Source: JBDUDK01 sp040002995 (GTDB lineage Bacteria > Actinomycetota > Acidimicrobiia > Acidimicrobiales > Ilumatobacteraceae). From it: DNA of 33,938 nucleotides. The translations under genes and the position numbers were made by a program. The stretch spans positions 1 to 33,938 of the forward strand of contig JBDUDK010000060.1 in assembly GCA_040002995.1 (NCBI GenBank). The letters run 5' to 3'. The notes under the pieces are model-generated. The model worked only from the letters and a program-made list of their open reading frames with translations, searched no databases and was not told where the DNA came from. Shown here in pieces: positions 22,484 to 31,231 of the stretch. Positions within the stretch are counted from its first letter, which is position 1, and each line of letters starts with the position of its first letter.

Positions 22484-23208
22484 TGACCATCCCCGAACCA
22501 CATTGGTTCGAATCCATAGCTGCGCACCTGGGGACGGCATATCTCCGGTACGCGTTCACGAAGGGCACCGAGCAAGAAGTCGATTTTCTGATCGACGCCC
22601 TATCCCTCCACAGCGGTGATCGCGTTCTCGACGTCGGCTGCGGGCCAGGACGTCACGCACATGCCTTCGCTTGTCGCGGTCTCGAAGTCGTTGGCGTCGA
22701 TATCTCTGAGCGGTTCATCGAACTCGCGACGCAGGCCGCGCCACCCGGTGCAACGTTTCGCCGGTGCGACGCCCGACTGCTCGACTTCACCGAAGAGTTC
22801 GACGCTGTCATCTCGCTTTGCCAGGGCGGCTTTGGCCTCTTGAACGGCGAGCAGGGGGACGTGGTTGTGCTCGAGGGTATGGCTCGTGCAGTGCGACCCG
22901 GCGGCCGGCTCGCGCTCAGCGCTTTCAGTGCGTACTTCCGGCTGCACCATCCCGGCGATGAGTCGCTGCATAGGTTCGATGCCGATACGGGGGTCGACCA
23001 CGAACACACCGTGGTGAAGAACGAAGAGGGTGACGAAAAACCCGTCGACCTTTGGACCACCTGCTACACGCCTCGTGAACTACGGCTCCTCGCCCGCAGC
23101 GTGGGGCTGACCGTGGATCACGTGTGGTCAGTCGACCCCGGTGCGTATGGTCGTGGCGCTCCCGACCTCGATCACGCCGAATTACTACTGGTCGCGCACC
23201 GCCCTTGA
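22483..23208 (+). CDS. Class I SAM-dependent methyltransferase
   Basis: The 241-residue protein has the Rossmann SAM-binding motif I VLDVGCGPGRHAHAFA (about 49-64), motif II EVVGVDISERFIELA, RCDARLLDFTEEFDAVISL (motifs III-IV) and MARAVRPGGRLALSAFS (motif V). The C-terminal half (YFRLHHPGDESLHRF, DLWTTCYTPRELRLLARS) probably shapes the substrate pocket. The family includes ubiquinone/menaquinone-type and small-molecule methyltransferases; the substrate is unknown. The GTG start overlaps the preceding small gene by one base. Together they separate polA from rpsA, which are adjacent in mycobacteria. Its TGA lies within TTGACG (23205-23210), but no matching -10 follows. Confidence 0.88.
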   Translation: MTIPEPHWFESIAAHLGTAYLRYAFTKGTEQEVDFLIDALSLHSGDRVLDVGCGPGRHAHAFACRGLEVVGVDISERFIELATQAAPPGATFRRCDARLLDFTEEFDAVISLCQGGFGLLNGEQGDVVVLEGMARAVRPGGRLALSAFSAYFRLHHPGDESLHRFDADTGVDHEHTVVKNEEGDEKPVDLWTTCYTPRELRLLARSVGLTVDHVWSVDPGAYGRGAPDLDHAELLLVAHRP

Positions 23209-23252
23209 CGGCTCGGCCTGGGCCGCAACGGTCCCTGGCTGCTACTTTTCTC

Positions 23253-23268
23253 GGCGCGCCTTCGCGCC
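23253..23268 (+). other. GC-rich hairpin in the rpsA leader
   Basis: GGCGCG-CCTT-CGCGCC forms a perfect 6-bp stem with a 4-nt loop, about 50 nt upstream of the rpsA start. It is followed by TTGCAGCTTTTG rather than a true U-run. It may end the methyltransferase transcript or act in control of S1 synthesis; neither is shown. Confidence 0.35.
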
Positions 23269-23318
23269 TTGCAGCTTTTGCGCCTAGCGGTGCATCCGTC
23301 CACCATTTGAAAGCGATT

Positions 23319-24701
23319 GTGTCCTTGTCCGACTCCACCACTACAACCGACGAACTCGGCGGCTACGAATTCCGCCAGATCGTCGTCGACGATCTCGACA
23401 TGTCCTTCGCCGATGCCGTCGATCGCACCATCGTCAGCGTCGAGGACGGCCAGGTCGTCCACGGCAAGGTCGTCAAGGTCGACAAGGACGAAGTCCTGCT
23501 CGACATCGGTTACAAGTCCGAAGGTGTGATCCCCGCTCGCGAGTTGTCGATCCGCAACGATGTCAACCCGTCCGAGATCGTGAGCGTCGGCGAAGAGCTC
23601 GAAGCGTTGGTCCTTCAGAAAGAGGACAAAGAGGGTCGGCTGATCCTGTCGAAGAAGCGGGCGCAGTACGAGCGGGCCTGGGGCACGATCGAGAAGGTCA
23701 AGGAGGCCGACGGCATCGTCGAAGGCCCCGTGATCGAAGTAGTGAAGGGCGGCCTGATCCTCGACATCGGTTTGCGTGGCTTCCTTCCTGCATCGCTCGT
23801 CGAGCTGCGCAGGGTACGCGATCTGCAGCCGTATGTGGGGCGCACGTTGCAGGCCAAAATCATCGAGCTCGACAAGAACCGCAACAACGTTGTGCTCTCC
23901 CGTCGTGGCTTCCTCGAAGAGACACAGAAGGAGCAGCGCGAAGACTTCCTCACCAACCTGAAGCCCGGCGAGATTCGCAAGGGCGTTGTTTCGTCCGTCG
24001 TAAGTTTCGGCGCATTCGTCGATCTCGGCGGTATGGACGGTCTCGTGCACGTGTCGGAGCTTTCGTGGAAGCACGTCGATCACCCGGGGTCAGTCGTCGC
24101 TGTTGGTGACGAGATAACGGTGCAGGTGCTCGAAGTCGACCACGATCGCGAGCGCATCAGCCTTTCGCTCAAGGCGACGCAACAAGATCCGTGGCAGGAG
24201 TTCGCCAGCACCCACCGCGTCGGTGAGTTGGTGTACGGCCGCGTCACCAAGCTCGTTCCGTTCGGCGCGTTTGTTCAGGTCGGCGAGGGCATCGAGGGTC
24301 TCGTCCACATCTCGGAGATGTCGGCTCACCACGTCGACGCACCCGAGCAGGTCGTGACACCCGGCGAGGAACTCTGGGTGAAGATCATCGACCTCGATCT
24401 CGATCGGCGCCGGATCAGCCTGTCGATCAAGCAGGCGGCCGAAGGCGGCGAAGTCGCGGAGGAGTACCGCGAGCATTTCGGCGCGCACAACTTCGACTCC
24501 GAAGGCAATTACATAGGTGGTGCCGACGATGCCGAGCGCGAGGCGGCCTGGAAGGAGTACTTCCAGGAGTACGGCCACCCGGCCGAAGGGGCGCCCGACG
24601 CTTCTTCAGAGGCCGGCCCGGCTGCGCCACCGGCCGGCCCGGCCGACGAGGCCGTTTCAGAGACAGGACCTACCCCGGAGTCCGAGCCTGACAACGCGTA
24701 A
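23319..24701 (+). CDS. rpsA: 30S ribosomal protein S1
   Basis: S1 helps the ribosome bind mRNA. The protein (460 residues from this GTG) has four S1 RNA-binding repeats: GQVVHGKVVKVDKDEVLLDI (about 40-105), a more degenerate VEGPVIEVVKGGLILDIGL (about 125-190), RKGVVSSVVSFGAFVDLGG (about 210-280) and VYGRVTKLVPFGAFVQVGEG (about 295-365). The last two carry the complete GLVHVSELS and GLVHISEMS signatures. The C-terminal 85 residues are acidic then Pro/Ala-rich. Four repeats rather than six is the actinobacterial pattern. The GTG gives MSLSDSTTTTDELGGYEF; a TTG two codons later is possible. The ribosome-binding site is weak (GAAAG). No coaE follows, unlike in mycobacteria; the pilus operon starts 186 nt later. 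Confidence 0.94.
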   Translation: MSLSDSTTTTDELGGYEFRQIVVDDLDMSFADAVDRTIVSVEDGQVVHGKVVKVDKDEVLLDIGYKSEGVIPARELSIRNDVNPSEIVSVGEELEALVLQKEDKEGRLILSKKRAQYERAWGTIEKVKEADGIVEGPVIEVVKGGLILDIGLRGFLPASLVELRRVRDLQPYVGRTLQAKIIELDKNRNNVVLSRRGFLEETQKEQREDFLTNLKPGEIRKGVVSSVVSFGAFVDLGGMDGLVHVSELSWKHVDHPGSVVAVGDEITVQVLEVDHDRERISLSLKATQQDPWQEFASTHRVGELVYGRVTKLVPFGAFVQVGEGIEGLVHISEMSAHHVDAPEQVVTPGEELWVKIIDLDLDRRRISLSIKQAAEGGEVAEEYREHFGAHNFDSEGNYIGGADDAEREAAWKEYFQEYGHPAEGAPDASSEAGPAAPPAGPADEAVSETGPTPESEPDNA

Positions 24702-24887
24702 CAACGCCTGACATCCTCTAACGCGCGGGCGTAGCGCTCGAGGCCTTGACCGGGGCTTGCGGTCTAGCTGCCCGAATGCTGCGAATTTCAAGAAACTCCT
24801 TGATTGCTCTGAACCCATTGCCGATTGAAAGTCCGGGCTGGTGACGTGTTCCGTCGCCCCCGATCGGTCGACAAAAGGAGCGTGGTC

Positions 24888-25751
24888 GTGGGTTCGAAGC
24901 GGACGTTGGTTCTGCTCGCCGCCTTGGTGATCGGCGTGGTTGCAGCCGGCGCCTTGTACTTCTATGTCAATGGCATCGAGGACCGGGCGTACAAGGGCAC
25001 TCAACCGGTGCTCGTCTACGTGATCGAGCAAGACATTCCGGCGGGCACTTCGGGGCAGAACGCCCAGCCCGTCATTGTCCAGAAGAAGATCCCGCTCGAC
25101 GTACGGCCCGCGACTGCGGTCACCGACGCCAGCGTCATCATCGGCAAGGTCGCCAAGACCGATCTGGTGCAGGGTCAGGTGTTGGTGCAAGGCATGTTCG
25201 TCGATCAAGTCGACGCCGTGCAGTCCACATTCGCCGACCGGTTGGGCAAGGGTCGTATCGCCGTCAGCGTCTCGGTCGACCAGGTGCACGGTGTGTCGGG
25301 TCTGCTCCAGCCCGGTGATCACGTGACCATGATGGTCGTCCTCGATGCCACACAGGCCGCTGCGGCCAACGGTGCAGCGGGTCAGCCAGTCACCACGCTT
25401 GCCCAAGACCAGGGTGGGGCACTCGGATCGATCCAGTTCCTCTATCAGAACGTCGAGATCCTCGCGATCGGAACCAATATCGGCACGCCGCAACCCGCGA
25501 ACGCGCAGGTAGCTCCGAGTGGTGGTCTCATCACCTTTGCGGTACCTCCGGCCGCCGCGGCGCGCATCGCGCTCGTGAACAGCCAGCTGTACCTGGCTCT
25601 CGAGCCGACCGGATACACGGCGACGTCGATGGATCCCGTCGACTACCCGAGCCTCTTCAAGACGGAGTTGCTCACGCCGGACACGACCACAACCACGACC
25701 ACCATCGTTCTCGGCGGCCCCGCTACGAGTGCCACGACAGTCGCGGGGTGA
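24888..25751 (+). CDS. cpaB: Flp pilus assembly protein CpaB/RcpC (SAF domain)
   Basis: CpaB is an envelope component of the Tad apparatus. The 287-residue protein has an N-terminal membrane anchor (RTLVLLAALVIGVVAAGALYF), a SAF-type domain (TQPVLVYVIEQDIPAGTSGQ, VIVQKKIPLDVRPATAV, VLVQGMFVD), then a CpaB core: GRIAVSVSVDQVHGVSGLLQ with PGDHVTMMVV, and VEILAIGTN. It ends in a short Thr-rich tail (TTTTTTT). The GTG at 24888 is chosen because AAGGAG (24875-24880) sits 7 nt upstream; a longer frame from 24825 lacks a ribosome site. The GTGA overlap with the next gene shows coupling. It is the first gene of the tad operon; no clear promoter was found in the 186-nt gap before it. Confidence 0.86.
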   Translation: MGSKRTLVLLAALVIGVVAAGALYFYVNGIEDRAYKGTQPVLVYVIEQDIPAGTSGQNAQPVIVQKKIPLDVRPATAVTDASVIIGKVAKTDLVQGQVLVQGMFVDQVDAVQSTFADRLGKGRIAVSVSVDQVHGVSGLLQPGDHVTMMVVLDATQAAAANGAAGQPVTTLAQDQGGALGSIQFLYQNVEILAIGTNIGTPQPANAQVAPSGGLITFAVPPAAAARIALVNSQLYLALEPTGYTATSMDPVDYPSLFKTELLTPDTTTTTTTIVLGGPATSATTVAG

Positions 25752-26953
25752 GTGCGGTGACCATGGAGGCCACAAGCTTCGACAACCCCGTCATACCCGA
25801 GGACTTCACCGTCATCGTCGTCGACGAGGACGCCGGTCTGGGCGAGTTCCTCGCCGGTGAACTCGAGCGCGTGGTCGGCACGTTCACCGACGTCGCCGAC
25901 CTTCCCGCTCCGGGCGGGCCACTCACGGTCGTCGTGCTCGGTCCTTCGTGCGCCTCGGCCACCGCCCTCACCGTTGTTGAGGAACGACTCCGCAACCGCC
26001 GTGACCTCGCGGCCCTGCTGCTGATCGAGTTCATGACGCCAGACATCCTGCATCGGGCCCTAAAAGCAGGCGTCCGTGACGTACTCGCGGCGCCGTTCGA
26101 CCGCGACCAGTTGCTCGCGGCCGTCAACAGGGCAGGCGACGCGCTCACGAACTACCAGCACGGCCTCGAATCGCCGGCGATCGCTGGGCCCACGCCCGCC
26201 GCGCCGCACAAGGCGCGAAACGGCAAGGTCGTCACCGTCTTCTCCACAAAGGGCGGGGCGGGCAAGTCAGTGCTCGCCGTCAACATCGCCGTTTCGCTCG
26301 CCCGCAAAGGCGACCAGCGCGTCGTGCTCGTCGACGCCGACCTCCAGTTCGGCGACGTGGCCGTCATGCTGAAACTGGCGCCGCAACGCACGCTCGTCGA
26401 CGCGATCAACAACATGGACCGGCTCGACTCGACGATGATCGAGCAACTCCTCATCCGCCACGAGCCTTCGGGCCTCGACGTGCTCGCCGCCCCCCTCGAG
26501 CCCAGCTTCGCCGATCGCGTCACTGGCGATGAGATGGGACGGATCATCAAGCTGCTGCGCACGATCGCCGACGTCGTCGTGGTTGACACCCCGGCCTACT
26601 TCAACGAAGTGGTCATCGAGCTGATCGAGCAGAGCGACGAGATCCTGCTCGTGGCGGGCATGGATGTGCCGAACATCAAGAACGTGAAAATCGGCCTCCA
26701 GACGCTGAAGATGCTGAATCTCCCCGTCAACAAGGTTCATCTCATTCTCAACCGCGCCAACTCCAAGGTCCGGCTCGAGGTCAGCGACGTCGAACGCACC
26801 CTCGGTGTCAAGGCCGATTGCCTGATTCCCAGCGACATCGTCGTTCCCCAATGCGTCAACAAGGGCGTGGCCGTGGTGTTGGAGGCTCCGAAGTCCGGGG
26901 TGGCGCGAGCGATCGAAGAGCTCGCCGCCCGCTACGCAGTTCCCCATTCGTAA
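25748..26953 (+). CDS. tadZ: Tad pilus localisation ATPase TadZ/CpaE
   Basis: TadZ/CpaE proteins place the pilus machine at its site in the cell. The 401-residue protein has an N-terminal receiver-like domain (FTVIVVDEDAGLGEFLAGEL; about 18-130) followed by a MinD/ParA-type ATPase. The deviant Walker A is STKGGAGKS (K168, K173), followed by VVLVDADLQFGDVAVML (A'), VVVVDTPAYFNEVV (Walker B) and LILNRANSKVRLE. The receiver part is probably a pseudo-receiver, as usual in this family, though aspartates are present at its start. The GTG start overlaps the cpaB stop by four bases; an ATG at 25763 is the other candidate. The next gene starts 23 nt downstream. Confidence 0.9.
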   Translation: MSAVTMEATSFDNPVIPEDFTVIVVDEDAGLGEFLAGELERVVGTFTDVADLPAPGGPLTVVVLGPSCASATALTVVEERLRNRRDLAALLLIEFMTPDILHRALKAGVRDVLAAPFDRDQLLAAVNRAGDALTNYQHGLESPAIAGPTPAAPHKARNGKVVTVFSTKGGAGKSVLAVNIAVSLARKGDQRVVLVDADLQFGDVAVMLKLAPQRTLVDAINNMDRLDSTMIEQLLIRHEPSGLDVLAAPLEPSFADRVTGDEMGRIIKLLRTIADVVVVDTPAYFNEVVIELIEQSDEILLVAGMDVPNIKNVKIGLQTLKMLNLPVNKVHLILNRANSKVRLEVSDVERTLGVKADCLIPSDIVVPQCVNKGVAVVLEAPKSGVARAIEELAARYAVPHS

Positions 26954-26976
26954 ACGCCCTCAGGAGGTAGTCGGCC

Positions 26977-28353
26977 GTGTCGCTCTACAAGCGGCTACAA
27001 GAAGCCCAACAAGGGGGCACTCAAGCGACACCGGGTACACCCGGCTCGCCGCCCCCCCGTCGCGACCCGATGGTCGATGACCTCCGCCAGCGCGTTCACC
27101 ATCACCTCATCGACTCGCTCGGCCCCCTGCTCTACGACCGGCGGATCAGCGAGGACGAGCTGCGTCAGCGGGTCTACGAGCAGTTGCAGCAGGCCCTCGC
27201 CCAGGAGCGGGCGCCGCTCTCGGCCGCCGACCGCGCCCAGCTCATCTCCGACGTCTCCGATGACATCCTCGGCTACGGCCCCATCGACAAGTTGCTGCGC
27301 GACGAGGAAATCACCGAAGTCATGGTGAACGGGCCCGAGTCGGTATACGTCGAGCAAAAGGGCCGCATCGTGAAGGCCGACGCGTCGTTCGTCGACGAAA
27401 CGCACCTTCGCAGAATCATCGACAAGATCGTCGGCCAAGTGGGCCGGCGCATCGATGAGTCGACGCCCATGGTCGACGCCCGCCTCCCCGACGGATCGCG
27501 TGTCAACGCGATCATCCATCCGTTGGCCATCGGTGGCCCCTTCCTCACCATCCGAAAGTTCGCGACCGATCCGTTCCAGATCGACGATCTCATCCGATTC
27601 GGTTCACTGAACGCTCAATCGGCGCGCTTCCTGCAGGCCTGCGTGGTCGGCCGGCTGAACGTCATCGTGTCGGGTGGTACCGGCACCGGTAAGACGACGA
27701 TGCTCAACGTGCTGTCGTCGTTCATTCCCGCCGACGAGCGCATCGTCACGGTGGAGGACTCGAAGGAACTACAGCTCCACCAGGATCACGTGCTCGCGCT
27801 CGAGGCCCGCCCGCCCAACATCGAAGGTCGTGGCGAGGTCACCATCCGCGATCTCGTGCGTAACTGCCTGCGTATGCGCCCCGACCGCATTGTGGTCGGC
27901 GAGTGTCGCGCCGGAGAGGCCCTCGACATGTTGCAGGCCATGAACACTGGCCACGACGGCTCGATCACCACCATCCACTCCAACAGCCCTCGCGACACGC
28001 TCGCCCGTATCGAGACCATGACGCTCATGTCCGGCTTCGATCTGCCCATCAGGGCCATCCGCGAGCAGATGGCGTCGGCCCTCGACCTGGTGGTGCACCT
28101 CACCCGACTCCGTGATGGAACGCGGCGCATCACCCACATCACCGAGGTTCAGAAGATGGAGGGCGACGTGATCACCCTGCAGGACATCTTCTTGTTCGAC
28201 TTCGGCATGGGGGTCGACGAGAACGGCCGTTTCAACGGGTACCTCAAGTCGACCGGCATCCGGCCCAAGTTCGCCGAGAAGCTCGCCGACCTCGGCATCC
28301 GCCTTGGTCCAGAGGTGTTCGCCCCCGAGCAGTTCGTGAAGCGGAGCGCATGA
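26977..28353 (+). CDS. tadA: Tad pilus secretion ATPase TadA/CpaF
   Basis: TadA powers assembly, and sometimes retraction, of Flp pili from the cytoplasmic side. The 458-residue hexameric ATPase has an N-terminal helical region (to about 90), LGYGPIDKLLRDEEITEVMV, GRRIDESTPMVDARLPDGSR, Walker A GGTGTGKT (233-240), the Asp-box region VTVEDSKELQL, Walker B IVVGECRAGEALDML and the His-box TGHDGSITTIHSNSPRD. All catalytic boxes of type II/IV secretion ATPases are intact. The GTG has AGGAGG at 26962-26967, the strongest ribosome-binding site in the operon. The stop overlaps the next ATG (ATGA). A Pro/Gly-rich stretch (TPGTPGSPPP) near residue 20 is probably a flexible linker. Confidence 0.94.
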   Translation: MSLYKRLQEAQQGGTQATPGTPGSPPPRRDPMVDDLRQRVHHHLIDSLGPLLYDRRISEDELRQRVYEQLQQALAQERAPLSAADRAQLISDVSDDILGYGPIDKLLRDEEITEVMVNGPESVYVEQKGRIVKADASFVDETHLRRIIDKIVGQVGRRIDESTPMVDARLPDGSRVNAIIHPLAIGGPFLTIRKFATDPFQIDDLIRFGSLNAQSARFLQACVVGRLNVIVSGGTGTGKTTMLNVLSSFIPADERIVTVEDSKELQLHQDHVLALEARPPNIEGRGEVTIRDLVRNCLRMRPDRIVVGECRAGEALDMLQAMNTGHDGSITTIHSNSPRDTLARIETMTLMSGFDLPIRAIREQMASALDLVVHLTRLRDGTRRITHITEVQKMEGDVITLQDIFLFDFGMGVDENGRFNGYLKSTGIRPKFAEKLADLGIRLGPEVFAPEQFVKRSA

Positions 28354-30290
28354 TGAATCGACGCGCATGGGGGCTCATGGCCTCTCTGGGCGCGACGGCG
28401 ATGCTGGGCCTCGGTGGCTTCGTGCACTCCGCGGATGCCGCCGATCCGACTCCGCCCCCCACCATCAAGCGCATCGACGCGACGAAGTTCCCGACGGTCT
28501 CTGTCGACATCTTCGGGGGCGCGGCCGACATTCGCGCCGCCGACGGTGTGACCCCGATCACCGACGCCAGCGCCGCCCTGGTCGGCGATGCGGGCGTCAG
28601 GAGCGGGATCATCTTCGTCGTCGACACCGCCACGACAATGGCCGTCGACGGACGGCTCGACGCGGTCAAGGCATCGCTTACCGACATCGCCAACAGTCAT
28701 CCGGCGTCGGTCTCGCTCGGTCTGACCACCGCTAGCACTATCGGCCTCGTGCGTTCGCCGCTCGACTCGGGCCCGGCGTTCGCCGCGGCGGTGAGCGCGA
28801 TCGAACAGGGCCAGCGGCCGGAGTCGGCGCTCCGGGACGCTGTGCAGAAGGCCATCGACATGTTCAAGCAGGAGCCCACGCTCCTGCGCAACATCGTCAT
28901 CATTTCCGCGTCGAACGACACTGTGTCCGGCGCGCCCTACGAGTCGCTGCGCTCGCAGTTGCTCGAGGCGGGAATCACCGTCGTCAGCGTGGCCATCGAC
29001 AACCCGAGCATCGACCGCGGGTTGCTGAGCAACCTGGCCGGCGACGGCAAGGGCGCCATCCTCGACACGGTCTCGAGCGCCGACGTATCTGCACGCATCG
29101 CGACGGCGTACTCGCTCCTTCAGAATGAACGGCACGTCACGGTGCGGATGCCCGATGGGTCGCACACGTTCGACCTTCAGATCGGCGGCGTGCAGGTTTC
29201 GGTCGCCCCGGTTCCGGGCAGCGTCACCTCCGGCCTCAGCGCGAACCCGACGATCTATACCCCGCAGAACACGCCGGGACCCTCGTTCCTGCAGACCTCG
29301 AACGGCAAGATGATCGTGGTCTTGCTCGTGGGTGGCGCGATCGTGCTGTTCGGCGCGGCCATTGCCCTACTCCTGGTGAAGGGCGAGAACCGCCTCGACG
29401 CCGTGTTGCAGCCGTACGCCGACGGATACTGGAAGGCACCCGAAGTCGGCATTGGCGGCGACGATGAGTCGGGCTCCGACATGGCCCAGACGAAGTTCAT
29501 GCAGCGGGCCGTGAAGATCACGTCCAAGCTGGCGCAGCGCCGTGGTCTCATCGTGTGGCTCGAGGGCGCACTCGAGAAAGCCGACCTTCCGGTGCACCCG
29601 GCCGAAGCCCTCCTCTTCTACACGGTGGCTACCGGCGTGCTGACCCTGCTCACCGGCGTCGCGACGCGTAACCCCCTCAAAATGGCCATGGTGCTCATCT
29701 TGATGGGGGCGCTGCCGCCCCTCGTCCTCAAGTTCCTGGGCAAGCGCCGCAAGCGCGTGTTCCAGGGACAGTTAGCCGACACGTTGCAGCTGCTCGCCGG
29801 CTCGCTGAAGGCCGGCTACTCGCTCATGCAGGGTGTGGCCGCGGTCAGCGAAGAGATCGAAGGACCGATGGGCAAGGAGTTGCGCAGGGTCGTGATCGAG
29901 TCGCGACTTGGGCGCCCGCTCGAGGACTCGCTCAATGAAGCCGCCGCGCGAATGGAAAGTGCTGATTTCGCCTGGGTGGTCATGGCGATCAACATCCAAC
30001 GTGAGGTCGGCGGCAACCTCGCTGAGCTGTTGATGAGCGTCGCCGACACGATGATCCAGCGCGAGAGGCTGCGCCGCGACGTGAAGGCGCTGACGGCCGA
30101 GGGTCGGGTGAGCGCCGTCGTGATCGGCATCTTGCCCATCGCCCTGGGCGTGGCGATGTTCTCGATCAACCCGACGTACGTGAAGGTCTTGTTCACGGAC
30201 AAGCTCGGCCGCATGTTGGCGGTCGGCTCGGTCCTGCTGGCCGCCGTCGGCTTCTGGTGGATGAAGAAGACGATCGAGGTGGAGATATGA
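28350..30290 (+). CDS. tadB: VWA-like domain fused to TadB pilus platform protein
   Basis: The 646-residue protein joins two parts. Residues 1-30 form a signal peptide (MMNRRAWGLMASLGATAMLG, ending HSADA). About 85-275 is a von Willebrand A-like domain: GIIFVVDTATTMAVDGRLDA, RNIVIISASNDTVSG, GITVVSVAID. Its metal site is imperfect, D92-x-A94-x-T96 instead of D-x-S-x-S. A transmembrane helix (MIVVLLVGGAIVLFGAAIAL) follows, then the TadB/type II secretion F domain with QLADTLQLLAGSLKAGYSLM and WVVMAINIQREVGGNLAELL between further membrane segments. TadB and TadC form the inner-membrane platform. The fusion would put the VWA domain outside the membrane. The ATG overlaps the tadA stop, and its own stop overlaps tadC. 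An ordinary TadB has only about 300 residues. Confidence 0.88.
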   Translation: MMNRRAWGLMASLGATAMLGLGGFVHSADAADPTPPPTIKRIDATKFPTVSVDIFGGAADIRAADGVTPITDASAALVGDAGVRSGIIFVVDTATTMAVDGRLDAVKASLTDIANSHPASVSLGLTTASTIGLVRSPLDSGPAFAAAVSAIEQGQRPESALRDAVQKAIDMFKQEPTLLRNIVIISASNDTVSGAPYESLRSQLLEAGITVVSVAIDNPSIDRGLLSNLAGDGKGAILDTVSSADVSARIATAYSLLQNERHVTVRMPDGSHTFDLQIGGVQVSVAPVPGSVTSGLSANPTIYTPQNTPGPSFLQTSNGKMIVVLLVGGAIVLFGAAIALLLVKGENRLDAVLQPYADGYWKAPEVGIGGDDESGSDMAQTKFMQRAVKITSKLAQRRGLIVWLEGALEKADLPVHPAEALLFYTVATGVLTLLTGVATRNPLKMAMVLILMGALPPLVLKFLGKRRKRVFQGQLADTLQLLAGSLKAGYSLMQGVAAVSEEIEGPMGKELRRVVIESRLGRPLEDSLNEAAARMESADFAWVVMAINIQREVGGNLAELLMSVADTMIQRERLRRDVKALTAEGRVSAVVIGILPIALGVAMFSINPTYVKVLFTDKLGRMLAVGSVLLAAVGFWWMKKTIEVEI

Positions 30291-31213
30291 ACCCCCAACT
30301 TCTCATCGGTCTCGGCGGTGTGCTCGCGGCGATCATGCTCGCGGTCTACGCGCTGGCCGGATCGGCAACAGAAGTTCCCCTCATGGACCCCGGCGACGTC
30401 GATGGCGCCGGTGGGCCTATGACCCTCAACACCAGGGCCAACGAGCTGGCCGACCCGTTCAGGGACCGCGCCCTCGCCCCCATTCTCAAGGGCCTGACCG
30501 GCTTGGGCCGCAAGTACACCCCAGCCGGGTACGTCGACGGAGTACGGCGCAAGTTCACCGCCATGGGCAATGCCGCTCCGGAGGCCGTCGACCGCTTCCT
30601 CGCGATCCGAGTCATCACCGTGGTGGCTATCCCGTTGTTCTGGGCATTCGTGTTTTTCGGTACTCATCTGAGTGGCTTGATGCAAAAGGCCGTCCTCTTG
30701 CTCTTCACGCTCGCGCTGCTGATGGGGCCGGACGCGAAGATCAACCGCAAGGTCGAGGACCGCAGGCGCATCGTTCAACGCCAGCTGCCAGAGATCATGG
30801 ACCTCCTCGTCATCAGCGTCGAGGCCGGGCTCGGTTTCGAGCAGGCGCTCGACCGCACCGTGAATGCCGTGCCCGGACCGCTTTCGGAGGAGTTCAGCCG
30901 CATGCTGGGCGAGACCCGCGCGGGAAGCACGCGTGCCGATGCCCTACGGGCGATGGAACAACGGGTTCACGTACAAGAACTGCGCTCGTTCGTGCTCGCC
31001 ATCCTTCAGGCCGACACCTTCGGTGTGTCGATCGGTCGCGTGCTACGCGCCCAGGCCGATGAGATGCGCATCAAGCGGCGTCAGATGGCGCAGGAGCGGG
31101 CGATGAAGGCCCCCATCAAGATGCTGGTGCCGATGGTGTTCTGCATCTTCCCGGCCATCTTCGTCATCACGCTCGGCCCTGCGGTCATCAACATTCTCAA
31201 GAATTTCAAGTAG
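30287..31213 (+). CDS. tadC: Tad pilus platform protein TadC
   Basis: The 308-residue inner-membrane protein pairs with TadB as the base of the pilus motor. An N-terminal membrane helix (LLIGLGGVLAAIMLAVYALA) is followed by a cytosolic stretch, two membrane helices (VITVVAIPLFWAFVFFGTHL; AVLLLFTLALLMG), the type II secretion F domain (RQLPEIMDLLVISVEAGLGF, VQELRSFVLAILQADTFGVS, RAQADEMRIKRRQMAQERAM) and a last helix (LVPMVFCIFPAIFVITLGPA). The ATG at 30287 overlaps the tadB stop (ATGA) and has GGTGGAG just before it, so a longer upstream frame is not used. The order tadA-tadB-tadC is the canonical one. Confidence 0.92.
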   Translation: MNPQLLIGLGGVLAAIMLAVYALAGSATEVPLMDPGDVDGAGGPMTLNTRANELADPFRDRALAPILKGLTGLGRKYTPAGYVDGVRRKFTAMGNAAPEAVDRFLAIRVITVVAIPLFWAFVFFGTHLSGLMQKAVLLLFTLALLMGPDAKINRKVEDRRRIVQRQLPEIMDLLVISVEAGLGFEQALDRTVNAVPGPLSEEFSRMLGETRAGSTRADALRAMEQRVHVQELRSFVLAILQADTFGVSIGRVLRAQADEMRIKRRQMAQERAMKAPIKMLVPMVFCIFPAIFVITLGPAVINILKNFK

Positions 31214-31231
31214 CAGCCGACGAGAAGCGGC

